NCBI RefSeq assembly: GCF_018294505.1
Contig: NC_057807.1
Span: 183,852,920-183,916,919 of the forward strand
Source: Triticum aestivum
Taxonomy: Eukaryota; Streptophyta; Magnoliopsida; Poales; Poaceae
Reading direction: 5' to 3'
DNA length: 64,000 nt
Below, in pieces: positions 1 to 10,653 of the stretch (within the stretch, counting starts at the first letter, position 1; each line of letters starts with the position of its first letter). The translations under genes were made by a program, and so were the position numbers. The notes beneath the pieces were generated by a model, which saw only the letters and a program-made list of their open reading frames with translations, was not told where the DNA came from and ran no database searches.

Positions 1-232
1 GGAACGTGGGTGGATGTAACTTGATGAAATCACTGAGTGACACCACGTTAGTCCTCTGATGGTGTGCTGTGTTCTGTTCAATACGCTCCAACAAACGGTT
101 GGTCTCCCGCTTGTTTCTTTCGGCTTCCATCATAACCTCGGCTAGGGAAGGAGGATGAGGCAGATTTGCATTCCTGACTTCACTGCCTTCGGCCTGCTCT
201 TGAGGAGCAGGGTTAGTGCGCGTGTTGACCAT
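1..232 (-). CDS. gag: gag N-terminus (partial, runs off the left edge)
   Basis: Gag is the structural capsid precursor of LTR retrotransposons. The minus-strand frame opens with ATG at 232-230, reads MVNTRTNPAPQEQ, and stays open for 77 codons to the window edge with no stop. It has an acidic/basic stretch (EAERNKRETNRLLERIEQN) that should form a short coiled coil. It ends in the motif FIKLHPPTF, which in chromovirus gags precedes the DWL-containing capsid core (core not in view). The gene sits 342 bp downstream of ORF0 on the same strand, in the usual gag position after LTR and PBS. The start is chosen because it is the first ATG and MVNTR is a common gag opening. No damage is seen in the part present. 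Confidence 0.75.
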   Translation of the reverse strand, partial: MVNTRTNPAPQEQAEGSEVRNANLPHPPSLAEVMMEAERNKRETNRLLERIEQNTAHHQRTNVVSLSDFIKLHPPTF

Positions 233-574
233 CCTAGGTAAACAAGACAATGATTTAGTCAGAATGATAAGATTCCGACATAGGATACAGAATGTAAGGA
301 ATAACTCGGAATGCAAGATGATCATCCGTATGACATGGTAGATACAGAAACTGCTTCTTTATTCCATCGTCATACACACCATACAAGGTTTAGTACAAGA
401 CCAAACAAGGTACTATTACGGTGAAAAGAGGATTACATCTCATCGGAGGCATCCCAAGCTCCTATACATTATTTTTCTACACCTCCGGAAGCGGTACAAA
501 CTAGGTCATATCCCACGAGTCACGCAGGACGATAGACGACACAGCTAGTACGAACTAGTGATACTACCACTAAC

Positions 575-1348
575 TCAGACCGATCCGTAGTAGTCCTCGT
601 AGAAGTCACCTCCATAGCCTGGAAGCTCAACATGATCATCCGGGAACAGACGATCTCGCGGAGCTTGTGGACCATAGGGGCTAGGATGAGGTCTTGGACC
701 AACAGACGGTGGCCTGCGGGGACCGCGAGGTGGGGTGATGCCTCCTACATCACGCCAACCCATCACGTCTGGCAGAGCAGATCTCACAGGATAGAGATCG
801 CGCATATCCGAATATCCAGCTTGCACCGCCGGTGCAAACCGAGTCAACGTGGCCCAATGGTCAGCACGGGTATTGAAAAGCTCTAGCCTCAAGGCCCGAT
901 TTTCACGGTCCTTATCCTCGAGCATCTCAGCAGTGGTGCGAGTCCGTGAATCCTCCTGAGTGGGGTCAGCATAGATAGCCTGGAGATACCCTTGTGCTCC
1001 CGGAAGTGATCCTGGCATATACCGGAAATCAGAGTCCCGAAATAGGCCAGACCTGACTCGCATGATGGTCATCATAGAGTAGGCGGCGTCCTGCACAGCC
1101 ATCTCAATAGTAACCCCGAGTCCATAGGAGCAGTGAAGGGGCTCGGTGGATCCAGGATAAGATGGAAATATCCTGACAGTGCAGAGATACTGGCTTTGAT
1201 TAAAGTCTCGAAATTGCTCTTCGACCGTGTACTCAGGATACCAACGGTATCCAGCCTCAGTCATTACCCTGACCAACATGGCGGTATGGCCGGGTACATC
1301 TAGGCATCGAGTCAGGCGAACCACTTGATTGAGGTCGCGAGTGGCCAT
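575..1348 (-). CDS. ORF0: extra sense ORF between the 5' LTR/PBS and gag
   Basis: 257-residue protein of unknown function starting MATRDLNQVVRL. The ATG directly follows a pyrimidine-rich TGTGCTTTCAG at 1349-1359, which looks like a 3' splice site. I therefore place the start here and not at the in-frame ATG at 1465, whose 39-residue extension would be intronic. Residues ~30-100 run beta-beta-beta-helix with a G-L-G turn followed by an Ala-rich helix (AVQDAAYSMM), the order seen in double-stranded-RNA-binding domains but without their Lys-Lys pair. A predicted coiled coil follows (EDKDRENRALRLELFNTRAD), then a Pro/Arg-rich tail and an acidic Tyr-rich end (DFYEDYYGSV). Rice RIRE3/RIRE8 were, as I recall, described with an orf0 in this position. 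The dsRBD idea is inference. Confidence 0.6.
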   Translation of the reverse strand: MATRDLNQVVRLTRCLDVPGHTAMLVRVMTEAGYRWYPEYTVEEQFRDFNQSQYLCTVRIFPSYPGSTEPLHCSYGLGVTIEMAVQDAAYSMMTIMRVRSGLFRDSDFRYMPGSLPGAQGYLQAIYADPTQEDSRTRTTAEMLEDKDRENRALRLELFNTRADHWATLTRFAPAVQAGYSDMRDLYPVRSALPDVMGWRDVGGITPPRGPRRPPSVGPRPHPSPYGPQAPRDRLFPDDHVELPGYGGDFYEDYYGSV

Positions 1349-1773
1349 CTGAAAGCACAACCATAATGCAAAGGCATTAGAATTTCTAGCAAAATTTCGG
1401 CAGCATAACAGCTGTAAATGCTCAAGAAGGATTTTGAGACATTTGACAAAGGATTTCATACACACTCAACATCATCATATCAAAGTTCTGAGTCCATCCT
1501 AACAACATAATGTGGTAGTAGAACTGAACTAGGCTTGTATCCATCAAACCTATAAGGTACTACTGATTAGTAACACGTGATCCTGATAGAGAGAATAGAT
1601 CCTAATTCCTTAACCCCCGGTGGAAGAATAGACTGACTCAGATCAGAATGTCATAAGATAAAGGAGTAAAAAGAGCCTTACGTTCCAACCCACAAACAAT
1701 TCCCCTACATATAACTAAAGAATTTCTAGACTCAACATCGACCAGTTTGGCTTGGAGAACCTACAGGCAGTCC

Positions 1774-1786
1774 GGCTCTGATGCCA
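1774..1786 (-). other. Primer-binding site, tRNA-iMet type
   Basis: On the minus strand, TGGCATCAGAGCC lies 4 nt inside the LTR. It matches the common plant initiator-Met primer site TGGTATCAGAGC except for one T-to-C change. It fixes which LTR is the 5' one and the element's orientation. Confidence 0.8.
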
Positions 1787-1790
1787 ACGC

Positions 1791-4700
1791 TGTCAGGACC
1801 CCGACTCGATGTCACATCGATCTAGCCTGTAACACCTCATATCACTTTGCGGCCTCACGCACGGTATCCCCACGGGTGTCGCCTTACCTTTGCCCGGGAC
1901 CGTTTGCGCCTTTTGGCTCACGTATATGATAGTGTCGCTAGCATCCATATGATAAGGAGCCCGGGCTGACATGACTAGTCGTAAACCCAAAGTGGCACAG
2001 ACTTACAGGGACAGGCATCCATGACCCAGCTTCGAACGTGTCGGTCATCAGCAAGTGGGTCCGGGCTGTAGCACTGGGCTAGCAGGACTCCGGTAAACCG
2101 GGCTGTAGCGGGCTAACAGGACTCCGGTACTCAATGCGTGACATTTCCCCGAAGGGACAGACACAGGAACGAAGAAGGACACATGCCGGCCAGCCTAAGT
2201 GTTCCAGAGCAGTAGCAAGCTACCATGGCTCAGCGGTAACACTAGGAGACATTTCCCGGTAAGAGAGGCTACTAAAGATAAACAACTAGATAGTCAGATC
2301 CCACACATACCAAGCATTTCAATAACATACACACAATATGCTCGATATGTGCAAATACAACATGGCATCACAACATGACTCTACGACACAAGTACTTTAT
2401 TTAAGGCTCAGAGAGCCATACATAACATACACATAGGTACGGGTCACACGACCCAGCATTCAAGTCATACAGTCATACAAACCAGCAGCGGAAGTAACTT
2501 GTCTGAGTACAGACAACTAGTAAAATAAAAGAGGCTTGGAAAGCCTAGCTATACTACGTGGTCCTTCACAAGCTCAGGATCACCACCTGGGCCTTAGCCT
2601 ACTCATTGATGTCAACGTCTACGAAGAACCCATCAGAAGGGGTTGCAGCGTCTTCTGTAAAAATGTAAATTATAGCAACATGAGTACAAAGGTACTCAGC
2701 AAGACTTACATCAGATCCTACATACATGCACATTATCAAGAAGGGTTGGTGGAGTTATTGCAGCAAGCCAGCTTTGACTCTTGGCTAGACTATCCTACGA
2801 GACTCCAACTTGAAATGGTTTTGCGCACACGAGTCCACTACTCACCACTTCAATACACTACCGAGGATCCACCTCCGTCTTCCTACGGAAGAGCCATCCT
2901 CGGCACTCACACTTATCTTGAGGCTTTTAGTAGTTTCCATTTACTTGTCTATGAACTGTATAGGCAACCAAGTAGTCCTTTACCGCGGACGCGGCTATTC
3001 GAATAGATCATGATAACCCTGCAGGGGTGTACTTCTTCATACACGCTCTCACCACTTACCGTCGTTTACACGACATGTACTCGGCAACCTTCAAGCGGAA
3101 GCCCAACGTGGGTGTCGGCCACGACCTACCTAATCACCTAAGTCTCTAGTCCAGGTTTATCGCCTATTCGGGTTCCATCCATGAGGAGATCCGGCCGAGG
3201 TTTCGCTCACAGCCCCAAACGATGTGAACAGGGTTCCCGAGATACCTAACGGGTATTCGGTACACCGTGCCACGTACCTACCGCATCACAGCCCACCCCT
3301 ACGGTCAGCGCTGTCCACGGCCTCCAGTAGGCTACAAACACCAGAAACTACTTGCAACTCCTGGACAGAGAACTAGGGTGAATAAGAAGTCGAGAGGGTC
3401 CATTGGTTTCGGGCCCAATGCATGGTAGTAGCTGAATCTTAAATCACACATACAGATCTCAGTGCTTAAGGTCGGCTTCAATGAAACAACCCACCATGTA
3501 CTCCTACATGGCCTCTCATCGATACCTTTACCAAATCATGTTCACCACACCACTTTCATTACCGACATAATCATTTCACTCTAGTCCATCACCCAGATGA
3601 ACCAGACCTGACACGACTCTAAGCATAGCAGGCATAGCAAGGTAGGAACAACACATACATATGGCTCAAACAACTCCTACACATGCTAGTGGGTTTCATC
3701 TAGTTACTGTGGCAATGACAGGTCATGCAGAGGAAATGGGTTCAACTACCGTAACACACAGCAGTTTGAAACGCGTTGTCTTAATGCAGTAAAAGAGAGC
3801 AGGAGCGAGAACATGGGATTGTATCGATATGATCAAATGGTTGGTTGCTTGCCTGATGGTTCGATGCACTGATACGGTTCTTCGTTAGGGTAATCACGGT
3901 ACTCCTCGGAGGCAGAACCTGCCGCAAAGAACACCGATACACAACCATCACCAAACAATGTGCAACAATATGATGCATGCATGAAACATGGCAATATGAG
4001 TGTGTTGGGCTAATGCAACTAAGACCAGAAGGGTTTGAACCAATTTGAATCAAAGATTCAAATTTCAAACTCAAACATGGCCCTTTAAAGTGTTTTTCCT
4101 TGTTCTGCATTAAACATCAAGTTAACTTGTTTAATCATGCATGAAAATAGTACAGATGGATAGATTGGATTTTTCTGATCATTTTTCATATATAATTTGT
4201 CTGATTTGGAGTTACAGAATAAAAGTTATGAATTTTTGAAGTTTAAACTATATTCTGGAATTTCCTATATTAGATTAAATCCAGAAAATCAATTACTGCG
4301 TCAGCCTGACGTCAGTGTGACATCAGCAGGTCAACGGGACACGTCCGGGTCAAACCTGACAGTGGGTCCCGCGTGTCAGTGTGATTAGATTAGTTAAAGT
4401 TTAATTAAAACTAAACCTATTTAATTAACAGGGCTGGGCCCCACCTGTCATTGACTCAGGAGAGTCAACCAGGGCCCACCCGTGGTCAAACCCGGGTCGG
4501 CTGCACCGGCGTTTAGCCGCCGGCGAGCCCGACGCGGCGGCGGAAGTGGTTTTGGCCGTTTCGGCCACCAAATGGGTCGCGGAGACCACCGGAGTGGAGC
4601 TGAGGACGAGCCGCAGCTCTTGGTGGAGTCCGTTGGGGTCGGGGTGGCCGGAGTTGGCGCCGGCGACGACTTTGGCGGCCACCGGAGTTCGGCCGAAGTC

Positions 4701-5841
4701 GAACTTGTCGCTAGGGGGGTCGGTGAGGTGCGGGGAGTAGCTAGTTAGGTGCTACGTGACGCGGTGAGCATGATGGACACCGTGGAGTGGCCGGAGGGTG
4801 ACCGGGAGCACGTCGGCGACGAGCTCCACGGTGGTGGGTGCGGTTGAGCTCCGGGAGGTCGCTACACGGCTCGGGAGCAAGAAAGAAGGGAGGGGAAGAT
4901 GGCTAAGCTCACGGGGAGTTCGACGAAGCCCTTGGTGCGGCCGGGGACGGACCGGAGCGACGACGGCGTTGAAGGGGATCTCCGGCGACGGCGGTTCAGG
5001 CGAGGTCGTTGCAGTGGACTCGGGCGTTGCGAGCGCTCGGGGCTCGGCTTGCTCGATGAAGTGGACAGCGGCGGAGCTCCTGGACACGACGAGAGGACGC
5101 ACGGGCGGCGGGGAGCGCGGCTACGACGTAGGCACGGCGGCGGTAGCGTCGGCCATGGCTGGGGGGCGCGAGGGGGAGGAGCTGGAGAGGAGAGGGGGTG
5201 TCTGGGGGGTTCGGGGAGAGAGGGGGAGCGATCCACGACGTCACCGGGCGAGGGAGCGGCGAGGCGGCGAGCAGGTGCGTGGCGCGCGCTGCGGTCGCCG
5301 TCGGGCACCTGCCTGCCTGCCTGGCCGGCAAGCAGCTCGCTGGAGCGGCGCTGGGCTGGGCCGGCAGGTGGGCCGGGTGCTGGGCGCCAGGTAAGGTTTT
5401 TCTATTTTTTCTGTTTTCTGTTTTTTTAATACTTCTGCAACTTTGTTGAATTAATAAAAATACTTAGGCAACTCCTAAAATCACCAAACTACTCCTGGTC
5501 CATAGTTGGATTATTTCCAACATGAAACATTTTAGTTTGGAGATATTTGAGCATTTAAATATTTTATATAATTTTAAATGCCCAAATTCAAATATTTATG
5601 ATTTAATTCAAAAACCCTAAGATGGCCTAGGAAAATGTGCATCACTTCTGGCAGAGGTTCTGAACCAAGACAAAAATGATGGGCATTTTAGAAGGGCATT
5701 TCAGGTTCATTGAAAAAGTTTTTAGTAAACCCTAATTGGTTTCAGAGGGGGCTGGGGGTTCTGTCATCCCCATTTCAGGTTTCTGATGAGAGAGTAAATA
5801 TGATGCAACACTCTAATGCATGAACTAGCTAGGGTGTGACA
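1791..5841 (-). repeat. 5' LTR (4.05 kb) of the left Tekay-like element
   Basis: Read on the minus strand the LTR starts TGTCACACCC at 5841 and ends GGTCCTGACA at 1791, so it has TGTCA/TGACA inverted ends and the PBS follows immediately. It contains an AT-rich first 450 bp with a TATA box, then a very GC-rich block at about 4430-5395, then about 2.6 kb of mixed sequence with no convincing gene. The GC-rich block gives long overlapping open frames on both strands, but these are low-complexity Pro/Arg/Gly/Ala translations and are not called as genes. Confidence 0.8.
5561..5570 (-). promoter_or_regulatory. TATA-like box in the left Tekay-like LTR
   Basis: Minus strand reads TATATAAAAT about 270 bp inside the LTR start, just upstream of the GC-rich block that would form the transcript leader. 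Position and sequence fit a Pol II core promoter; no start site can be proven from sequence. Confidence 0.4.
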
Positions 5842-5899
5842 AACGGGCATAAAGCGGACAAATGCACCGCCCGTTTGGGTCGGCCCGTTGGAGTTGCTC
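5842..5899. other. Possible DNA-transposon terminus next to the LTR insertion
   Basis: The stretch contains two related GC-rich words in opposite arrangement (cgcccgtttgggtcggcccg) and ends ttggagttgctctta. Its complement, taagagcaactccaac, resembles termini of non-autonomous grass DNA transposons. Only one end is visible because the Tekay-like LTR begins at 5841, so the class cannot be set. Confidence 0.25.
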
Positions 5900-6465
5900 T
5901 TAGATCTCGGGGAACTCGTATCACCATGGAATCTACGATACGGGAGCACCTCATATTCTCCCTTGCGAGAAAACATCAGGTGTTCTCGCAGCTTGGATGC
6001 TACAGTGATATGAGCTTCGAGGTTGTTCGATCTGAGATCCAATGGCATCTCAGCAGTCTTTGTGCTTGTAAGCAGTGGTTGAACTCTTTGGGGGCTTTTC
6101 TACAAAAAAACATTCGAACCACCAAGGTGTTGTTGGATCACAGATCCAACGGCTCCGAATAGCTTGTATCACCAAAGCATCTAAGGTGTGGTAGCACGTG
6201 ATATTCTTACATACAGGAGAATATGAGGTCCTCCTTCATCTTAGATGCTACGGTGATACGAGCTTCGATGTTGTTGGATATGGGATCCAAGGGCATCTGA
6301 GTAGTTTTTGTACAAATTGTGTGCAATTCTCAAACTCATTAAGGTTTCCTGTAAAAATATTAAGACATCGTGTGAGCTGCTATATCTCAGATCTACAAGC
6401 TCCAAGCAACTCGTATCATCATATAGCATCTAAGGTGTGGGGGAACATGATATTTTCCCGGGGAG
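5900..6465 (+). repeat. Tandem repeat, 2.2 units of ~250 bp, each with a ~108-bp foldback
   Basis: Units start near 5908, 6165 and 6412, at the shared word (c/t)tcgtatcaycat or ttgtatcacc. Each begins with an imperfect hairpin: an arm such as tgtatcaccaaagcatctaag is answered ~65 nt later by cttagatgctacggtgatac. Inside it sits a second stem (gatattct/agaatat). A ~140-bp spacer carries a shared ggatc-agatccaa block. The third unit stops after ~55 bp, where copy A begins. The frames across it are open by chance and resemble no protein. Confidence 0.65.
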
Positions 6466-6710
6466 GGGGGGTGCACAACCAATCGGTGTTTGGGAGGGTG
6501 GGGACAAATATAATTTTCAAAAAATATAATCTAAACAATCCTAAATAGAGCTTCACAATTTTATCTAAGGTCGAGGGATTAACCCCCGATAATCTACATA
6601 GCTTCGCCTAAACACAACATTTGGATGTATGTAGTACTAGACTTAATATTCATGTTTCAGTTTGTTCATTTTAAATATTGAATTGAAGACCATGCATGTC
6701 TTATATTTTA

Positions 6711-6870
6711 CTCCCCTCGTTCCTAAATATTAGTCTTTTGGGATATTTCAAATGGACTGCCACATACAGATGTATATAGACATATTTTAGAGTGTAGTTT
6801 CACTCATTTTGCTCCGTATGTAGTCACTTGTTAAAATCTCTAAAAGACAAATATTTATGAACATAGGGCG
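6711..6870. mobile_element. Stowaway-type MITE (160 bp)
   Basis: Starts ctcccctcgttcctaaatat and ends aaatatttatgaacatagggcg, giving degenerate inverted ends of the grass CTCCCTCCGT Stowaway type. It is flanked by TA dinucleotides (6709-6710 and 6871-6872), the Tc1/mariner target duplication. The body (caaatggactgccacatacag, tcactcattttgctccgtatg) is a pattern I recall as very common in Triticeae. Copy B has the empty site near 37413. Non-coding; moved by a transposase in trans. Confidence 0.8.
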
Positions 6871-6946
6871 TATTTTTGAATTCGTGTCATACATGCATGG
6901 TTTGGAAAAATAGATTCACTATGCTTACTGGATTATTGTTGTATTC

Positions 6947-6966
6947 GTGTGTGTGTGTGTGTGTGT
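6947..6966 (+). repeat. (GT)10 microsatellite
   Basis: Ten perfect GT repeats inside copy A; absent from the matching part of copy B. Confidence 0.9.
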
Positions 6967-7056
6967 GGTCATATGCTTGACACATACAAAGTTTTCTCAC
7001 GACCGTACCGTTCATCTTTTAAATTTGAATTTGCAATGAAAACTTACTAGGGATAC

Positions 7057-7566
7057 TGTCGGTGTCAAAACCGGCGGATCTCGGGTAGGGGGTCCCGAAC
7101 TGTGCGTCTAGGCGGATGGTAACAGGAGACAAGGGACACGATGTTTTACCCAGGTTCGGGCCCTCTTGATGGAGGTAAAACCCTACGTCCTGCTTGATTG
7201 ATATTGATATTGTGGATGTTTACAAGAGTGGATCTACCATGAGATCAAGGAGGCTAAACCCTAAAAGCTAGCCTATGGTATGATTGTTGTAATGTGTCCT
7301 AAGGACTAGGGCCATCCGGTTTATATAGACACCGGAGAGGGCTAGGATTACATAGAGTCGGTTACAATGGTAGGAGATCTACATATCCCTATCGCCAAGC
7401 TTGCCTTCCACGCCAAGGAAAGTCCCGTCCGGACACGGGACAAAGTCGTCAATCTTGTATCTTCATAGTCTTGGAGTCCGGTCGATGATGATAGTCCGGC
7501 CGATGATAGTTCGGCCGATGGTGGTAATCCGGCTATCCGGACACCCCCTAGTCCAGGACTCCCTTA
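7057..7566 (-). repeat. 3' LTR of the Tat/Fatima-like element
   Basis: 510 bp, starting tgtcggtgtc and ending ggactccctta in plus-strand view; its partner ends ggactccctca. A minus-strand TATATAA lies at 7321-7327. About 12 mismatches to the LTR at 16004-16513 and no length difference. Confidence 0.93.
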
Positions 7567-7580
7567 GTAGCCCCCGAACC
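7567..7580 (-). other. Polypurine tract of the Tat/Fatima-like element
   Basis: On the minus strand GGTTCGGGGGCTAC abuts the 3' LTR. This is the expected plus-strand primer position for reverse transcription. Confidence 0.6.
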
Positions 7581-7802
7581 AGTCTTCAATGACGATAAGT
7601 CCAGCATGTGTGTATTCTTCGGCGTTGCAAGGCGGGTTCTCCTTCAAGTTCCATGTACCTGCCGAATAGTGTCCGGCTTCCTCATCAATGCTGCGTTTCT
7701 TGGCTCCCACGCCCAATAATGGCCTTCTTCCACGCGTCGCACGAATGCGAAAAGCCAGGGTGCCTTTTATGTTTTACCCCCTAGTTGTGCGAGTAATCTG
7801 CC

Positions 7803-7809
7803 TATAAGA
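7803..7809 (+). promoter_or_regulatory. TATA-like box of the opposite-strand gene
   Basis: tataaga on the plus strand, 83 bp before the ATG at 7892 and ~240 bp inside the element from its 3' LTR. The relative element on the right has ttataagcag in the equivalent place (58491), which supports a real promoter for the spliced plus-strand gene. Confidence 0.5.
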
Positions 7810-7891
7810 GAGGCACGAATCCAGATCCAAACCACCATCTTCCTCCCGCGAATACTCATCGGAGCGCTTTTGACCAAGAACCCATTCCATC

Positions 7892-10653
7892 ATGGATCCT
7901 CAACGCAGCTCCTCCTCTCGCGCTCCCAGCCCTCTGCCAGGAGATTGGGGGAGATGCTCTGTTCTGCACAACGAGCTGGTGAAGCTCCAAACGGGGGGAT
8001 ATCTCCCTCCGGCCTTCATGGTTCCTGTTTGGGCCGGGCTGGCCACCTATAAAGGAGGGAAGCAAGCGGAGGCTACCCCAAATCCCAACAAAGGGGAGCG
8101 GGTATGCTTCATCCCCTATCTGATAAGGGGGCTCGGATTTCCTGTACATCCGTTCCTCCGCGGGCTCCTGGAGTTCTACGGACTCCAGCTTCATAACCTT
8201 ACGCTCGCCTCGATCCTTCATATTGCGGGTTACGTAGCTCTTTGCGAGCTATTCCTGGGCGTCGAGCCCCATTTTGCGCTATGGAAGAGGTTGTTTTGCC
8301 TTGTGCCCCGCTCTCATGAGGGGCTCATATATCAAGTGGGCGGCGCCGAAATATGGCGCATCGCCGGGACCGGATATCCATCCGGAACCCCTAAGAAGGC
8401 GTCCGAAGACTGGCCTTCGTTATGGTTTTATATAGAAGACGCTCCGCTGCCAGACCCTATCCGGATCGGCCTCCCGGAGTTCAACAATGCTCCTCTGAAG
8501 AAACGCCTTAGTTGGCGCCCACGGAGCCCCCGACTGGAGGAAGACAAGAGCGTCCATTATTTGATGGGCCGGATAAGGTTACTGGCCAATTCCGGGTTGA
8601 CCATGATTGGAGTCATGGCAACATGCATTATGAGGGGAGTGCAGCCACTACAATACAGGGGCCACCCCATGTGGGATTTCAACGAGGAGGACGATGCCAC
8701 CCGTCCTGGCCGCAAAGGGCCGGATTCGGCCGAAGACCTGGTGCAGATCCTGTCCGGCCTGTATAAGGGGGAGAAGGAGGATTTCCTTCGGACGAACCCG
8801 TTAAATGGGTTCTCCATGAATAATCCCCGGCCTTGGGTAAGCGAACACTTCACGTGTCTAACCCATGCCTTTGAAACTTAAGTTTCTTATATTGTGTTCT
8901 TCTTTCGACGCAGGAGCTGCGTCGGACGGTGGAGGACATGCTAAGTCCAGCCCCGCAACCCGAGGATCCAGAGAGATCCCGGGACCCGGCCTCCGAAGAG
9001 GATCCGGACATAGGAGTGGAGCTAGTCGACGGGGTGTTCTACCAGCTCAGCATGGATAATGCCTTAGTCGCCATTACGGTCGACTATCCCGGACTATATT
9101 CGGCTTCCCAGGTGCTTGTGATCGAAGTTCTGACACCGTTAGTCCTTCCTTGCTTATTTCTGACCACCGTATACGATGACACTATGCAGGAGGCGCCTCT
9201 AGGGCGGGAAGCTGAGCCCGCGGCGGCTGACCATCAAAGGCCAGTCCGTACCAGTGGACGGAAGAGGAGCATGGCGCGGACTGAAACGTCGCCGCAAAGG
9301 TATAGCTCACAATTCATTATCTGGAGCAATGTTCCTAGGAAGCGTTCGAGTGCTCATGACTTTTGTAGGGGAAAAAGCGCCCGCCGGACTGTGGGTGTAG
9401 AGGCTGTCAATCCGGCTTCTACCAGCCAAGCTCCGGCGCCTGGTCCGGAGGGGGAGGCGAGCACAAGGCGCGAGCCGGATACTCCTCCAACGGAGGATGC
9501 CGACAGACTGTCCGCCACCAAATCTGAGGTGGAGAGCGCCATGAAACATAGGCGCCGCCGGACTATTTATCGTGACGCGTGCTTCTCCCCTGAGGCATTG
9601 GATGCCTTTAACGCAGGGGACGCGCACCTCCGTGCCGCTCAAGATGGTTTGACCAGAGCCACGGAGCAGTATGTAAAGACATACGGGTAAGAGAATTTAA
9701 TAGTTATATATGCCAGTAGCCCCCGAGACTTAAAGTAGTTATATTAACTGATTTAAGGATCATGTGAAATGCAGGGTCTTACCGAGAAGAATACCCAACT
9801 GTCTCAGGAGCTGCAGGAGTGTAAGGCTCAACTTGAGGCCGCACTCGCTGCCGTAGGAGGAAACGCAGGGACCTCTCCTGGTAACACATTATTTAAAAAG
9901 ATAAGTAGTGTTTGGCCTTTGCGCAAGTCTGATAATGACTTTGCAGGTGCTGCCGGACAAGATCCGGACAGGCAAGAACTTCTGCGCCAGCTGAAGGCTG
10001 GCGAGAGGGTGCTGCATAAGGTGCAGCACGAAAGGAACAAGCTCCAGGATGCCCATGCCCAGCTTGGAGGAGAGCCGAAAGGCGTTCGGGCCGAGCTGTC
10101 TGGCTCCTTTAAGGAGAATCAGCGGCTTCGTCACGGCATCTATAGTAAGTGCTTGAGCGAACTCCTTTGAAAAGAAGAGTTCGGCGAGGAAGTCAATTGA
10201 CAAAATATGTCTGTAGGTATACTCACAGGTCGCCCCGCGGAGGAGATGCCCGTATAGACGGGTGATCAACTTCCCGAGTTGTTACAACTGACCGAACGAG
10301 TTCGGCAGGCAATGAGCGGCGTCATCCAGGCTTTATGGCCAGCCTTCTCCCTACCCGAGGGACTTGGGGAGCTTGCGGAGAAGCTTCAGGGAGTGTGGCA
10401 GTGCTTCCATTTATGGAAGATTTCAGCCTGCCGCCAAGGTGCCAGGGAGGCCTGGGCCATGGTGAAGACGCGGTACAAGAAGGCGGATCCCAACCACATG
10501 GCCAAAATCGGTCCTGTGGGGCCTGATGGGAAGGAGATCCCTGTAAGTTTAGTATACGGCCAAGTAGAGTTGGCCGCTAAGTTTTCCCAACAGGACTGTA
10601 AATTAGACAGCTTGTTAGACGAGATTGAAGAAGAATACAGTCAGTCAATTTGA
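7892..10653 (+). pseudogene. Opposite-strand spliced gene: gypsy-type transposon domain plus coiled coil
   Basis: Runs against gag-pol inside the Tat element. Seven exons with GT-AG borders all keep phase: 7892-8836, 8914-9111, 9190-9299, 9369-9672, 9775-9880, 9947-10144, 10217-10653 (766 codons including the stop). Exon 1 carries the 'putative gypsy type transposon' domain (Pfam PF04195 as I recall): PFLRGLLEFYGLQLHNL, then SILHIAGYVALCELFLG at residues ~85-125. Exons 2-4 are acidic, Pro/Ser-rich linker; exons 5-7 are coiled coil (NTQLSQELQECKAQLEAALA and KVQHERNKLQDAHAQL). One defect: a TAG at 10255-10257 in exon 7. Biochemical function is unknown; it is no transposase by any motif I can see. 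An upstream TATA box suggests independent transcription. Exon borders are my reading, not transcript-backed. Confidence 0.72.

Larger units (their letters stand above)
1..5841 (-). mobile_element. Tekay/RIRE3-like Ty3-gypsy element, 5' part, antisense
   Basis: Read on the minus strand this is the front of an LTR retrotransposon: a 4.05-kb LTR (5841 to 1791), a tRNA-iMet-type primer-binding site, an extra ORF, then the start of gag, which runs off the left window edge. The very long LTR, the gag N-terminus beginning MVNTR and the extra ORF before gag fit what I recall of the Tekay chromovirus lineage and rice RIRE3/RIRE8. That placement is from memory, and no pol is visible to confirm it. The 3' half and the second target-site duplication lie outside the window; the candidate TSD on this side is aacgg just after 5841. 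Confidence 0.75.
6466..7056. repeat. Duplicated segment, copy A, left half
   Basis: Aligns by eye with 29050-29200 plus 37300-37580 (copy B). Shared blocks include aaaatataatctaaac, acaacatttg(g/a)atgta, ttgaattga(a/g)gaccatg, gtttggaaaa, caaagttttctcac and gggatac/tggatac at the end. Copy A carries a Stowaway MITE and a (GT)10 tract that B lacks. The last five bases, gatac (7052-7056), are the target duplication of the element that follows. No gene is seen here. Confidence 0.7.

Noticed and set aside
4482..5449. Several overlapping frames of 85-198 codons on both strands
   Set aside because: They lie in the GC-rich block of an LTR, translate to low-complexity Arg/Gly/Pro/Ala, and are open on both strands at once, as expected of stop-poor GC-rich DNA.
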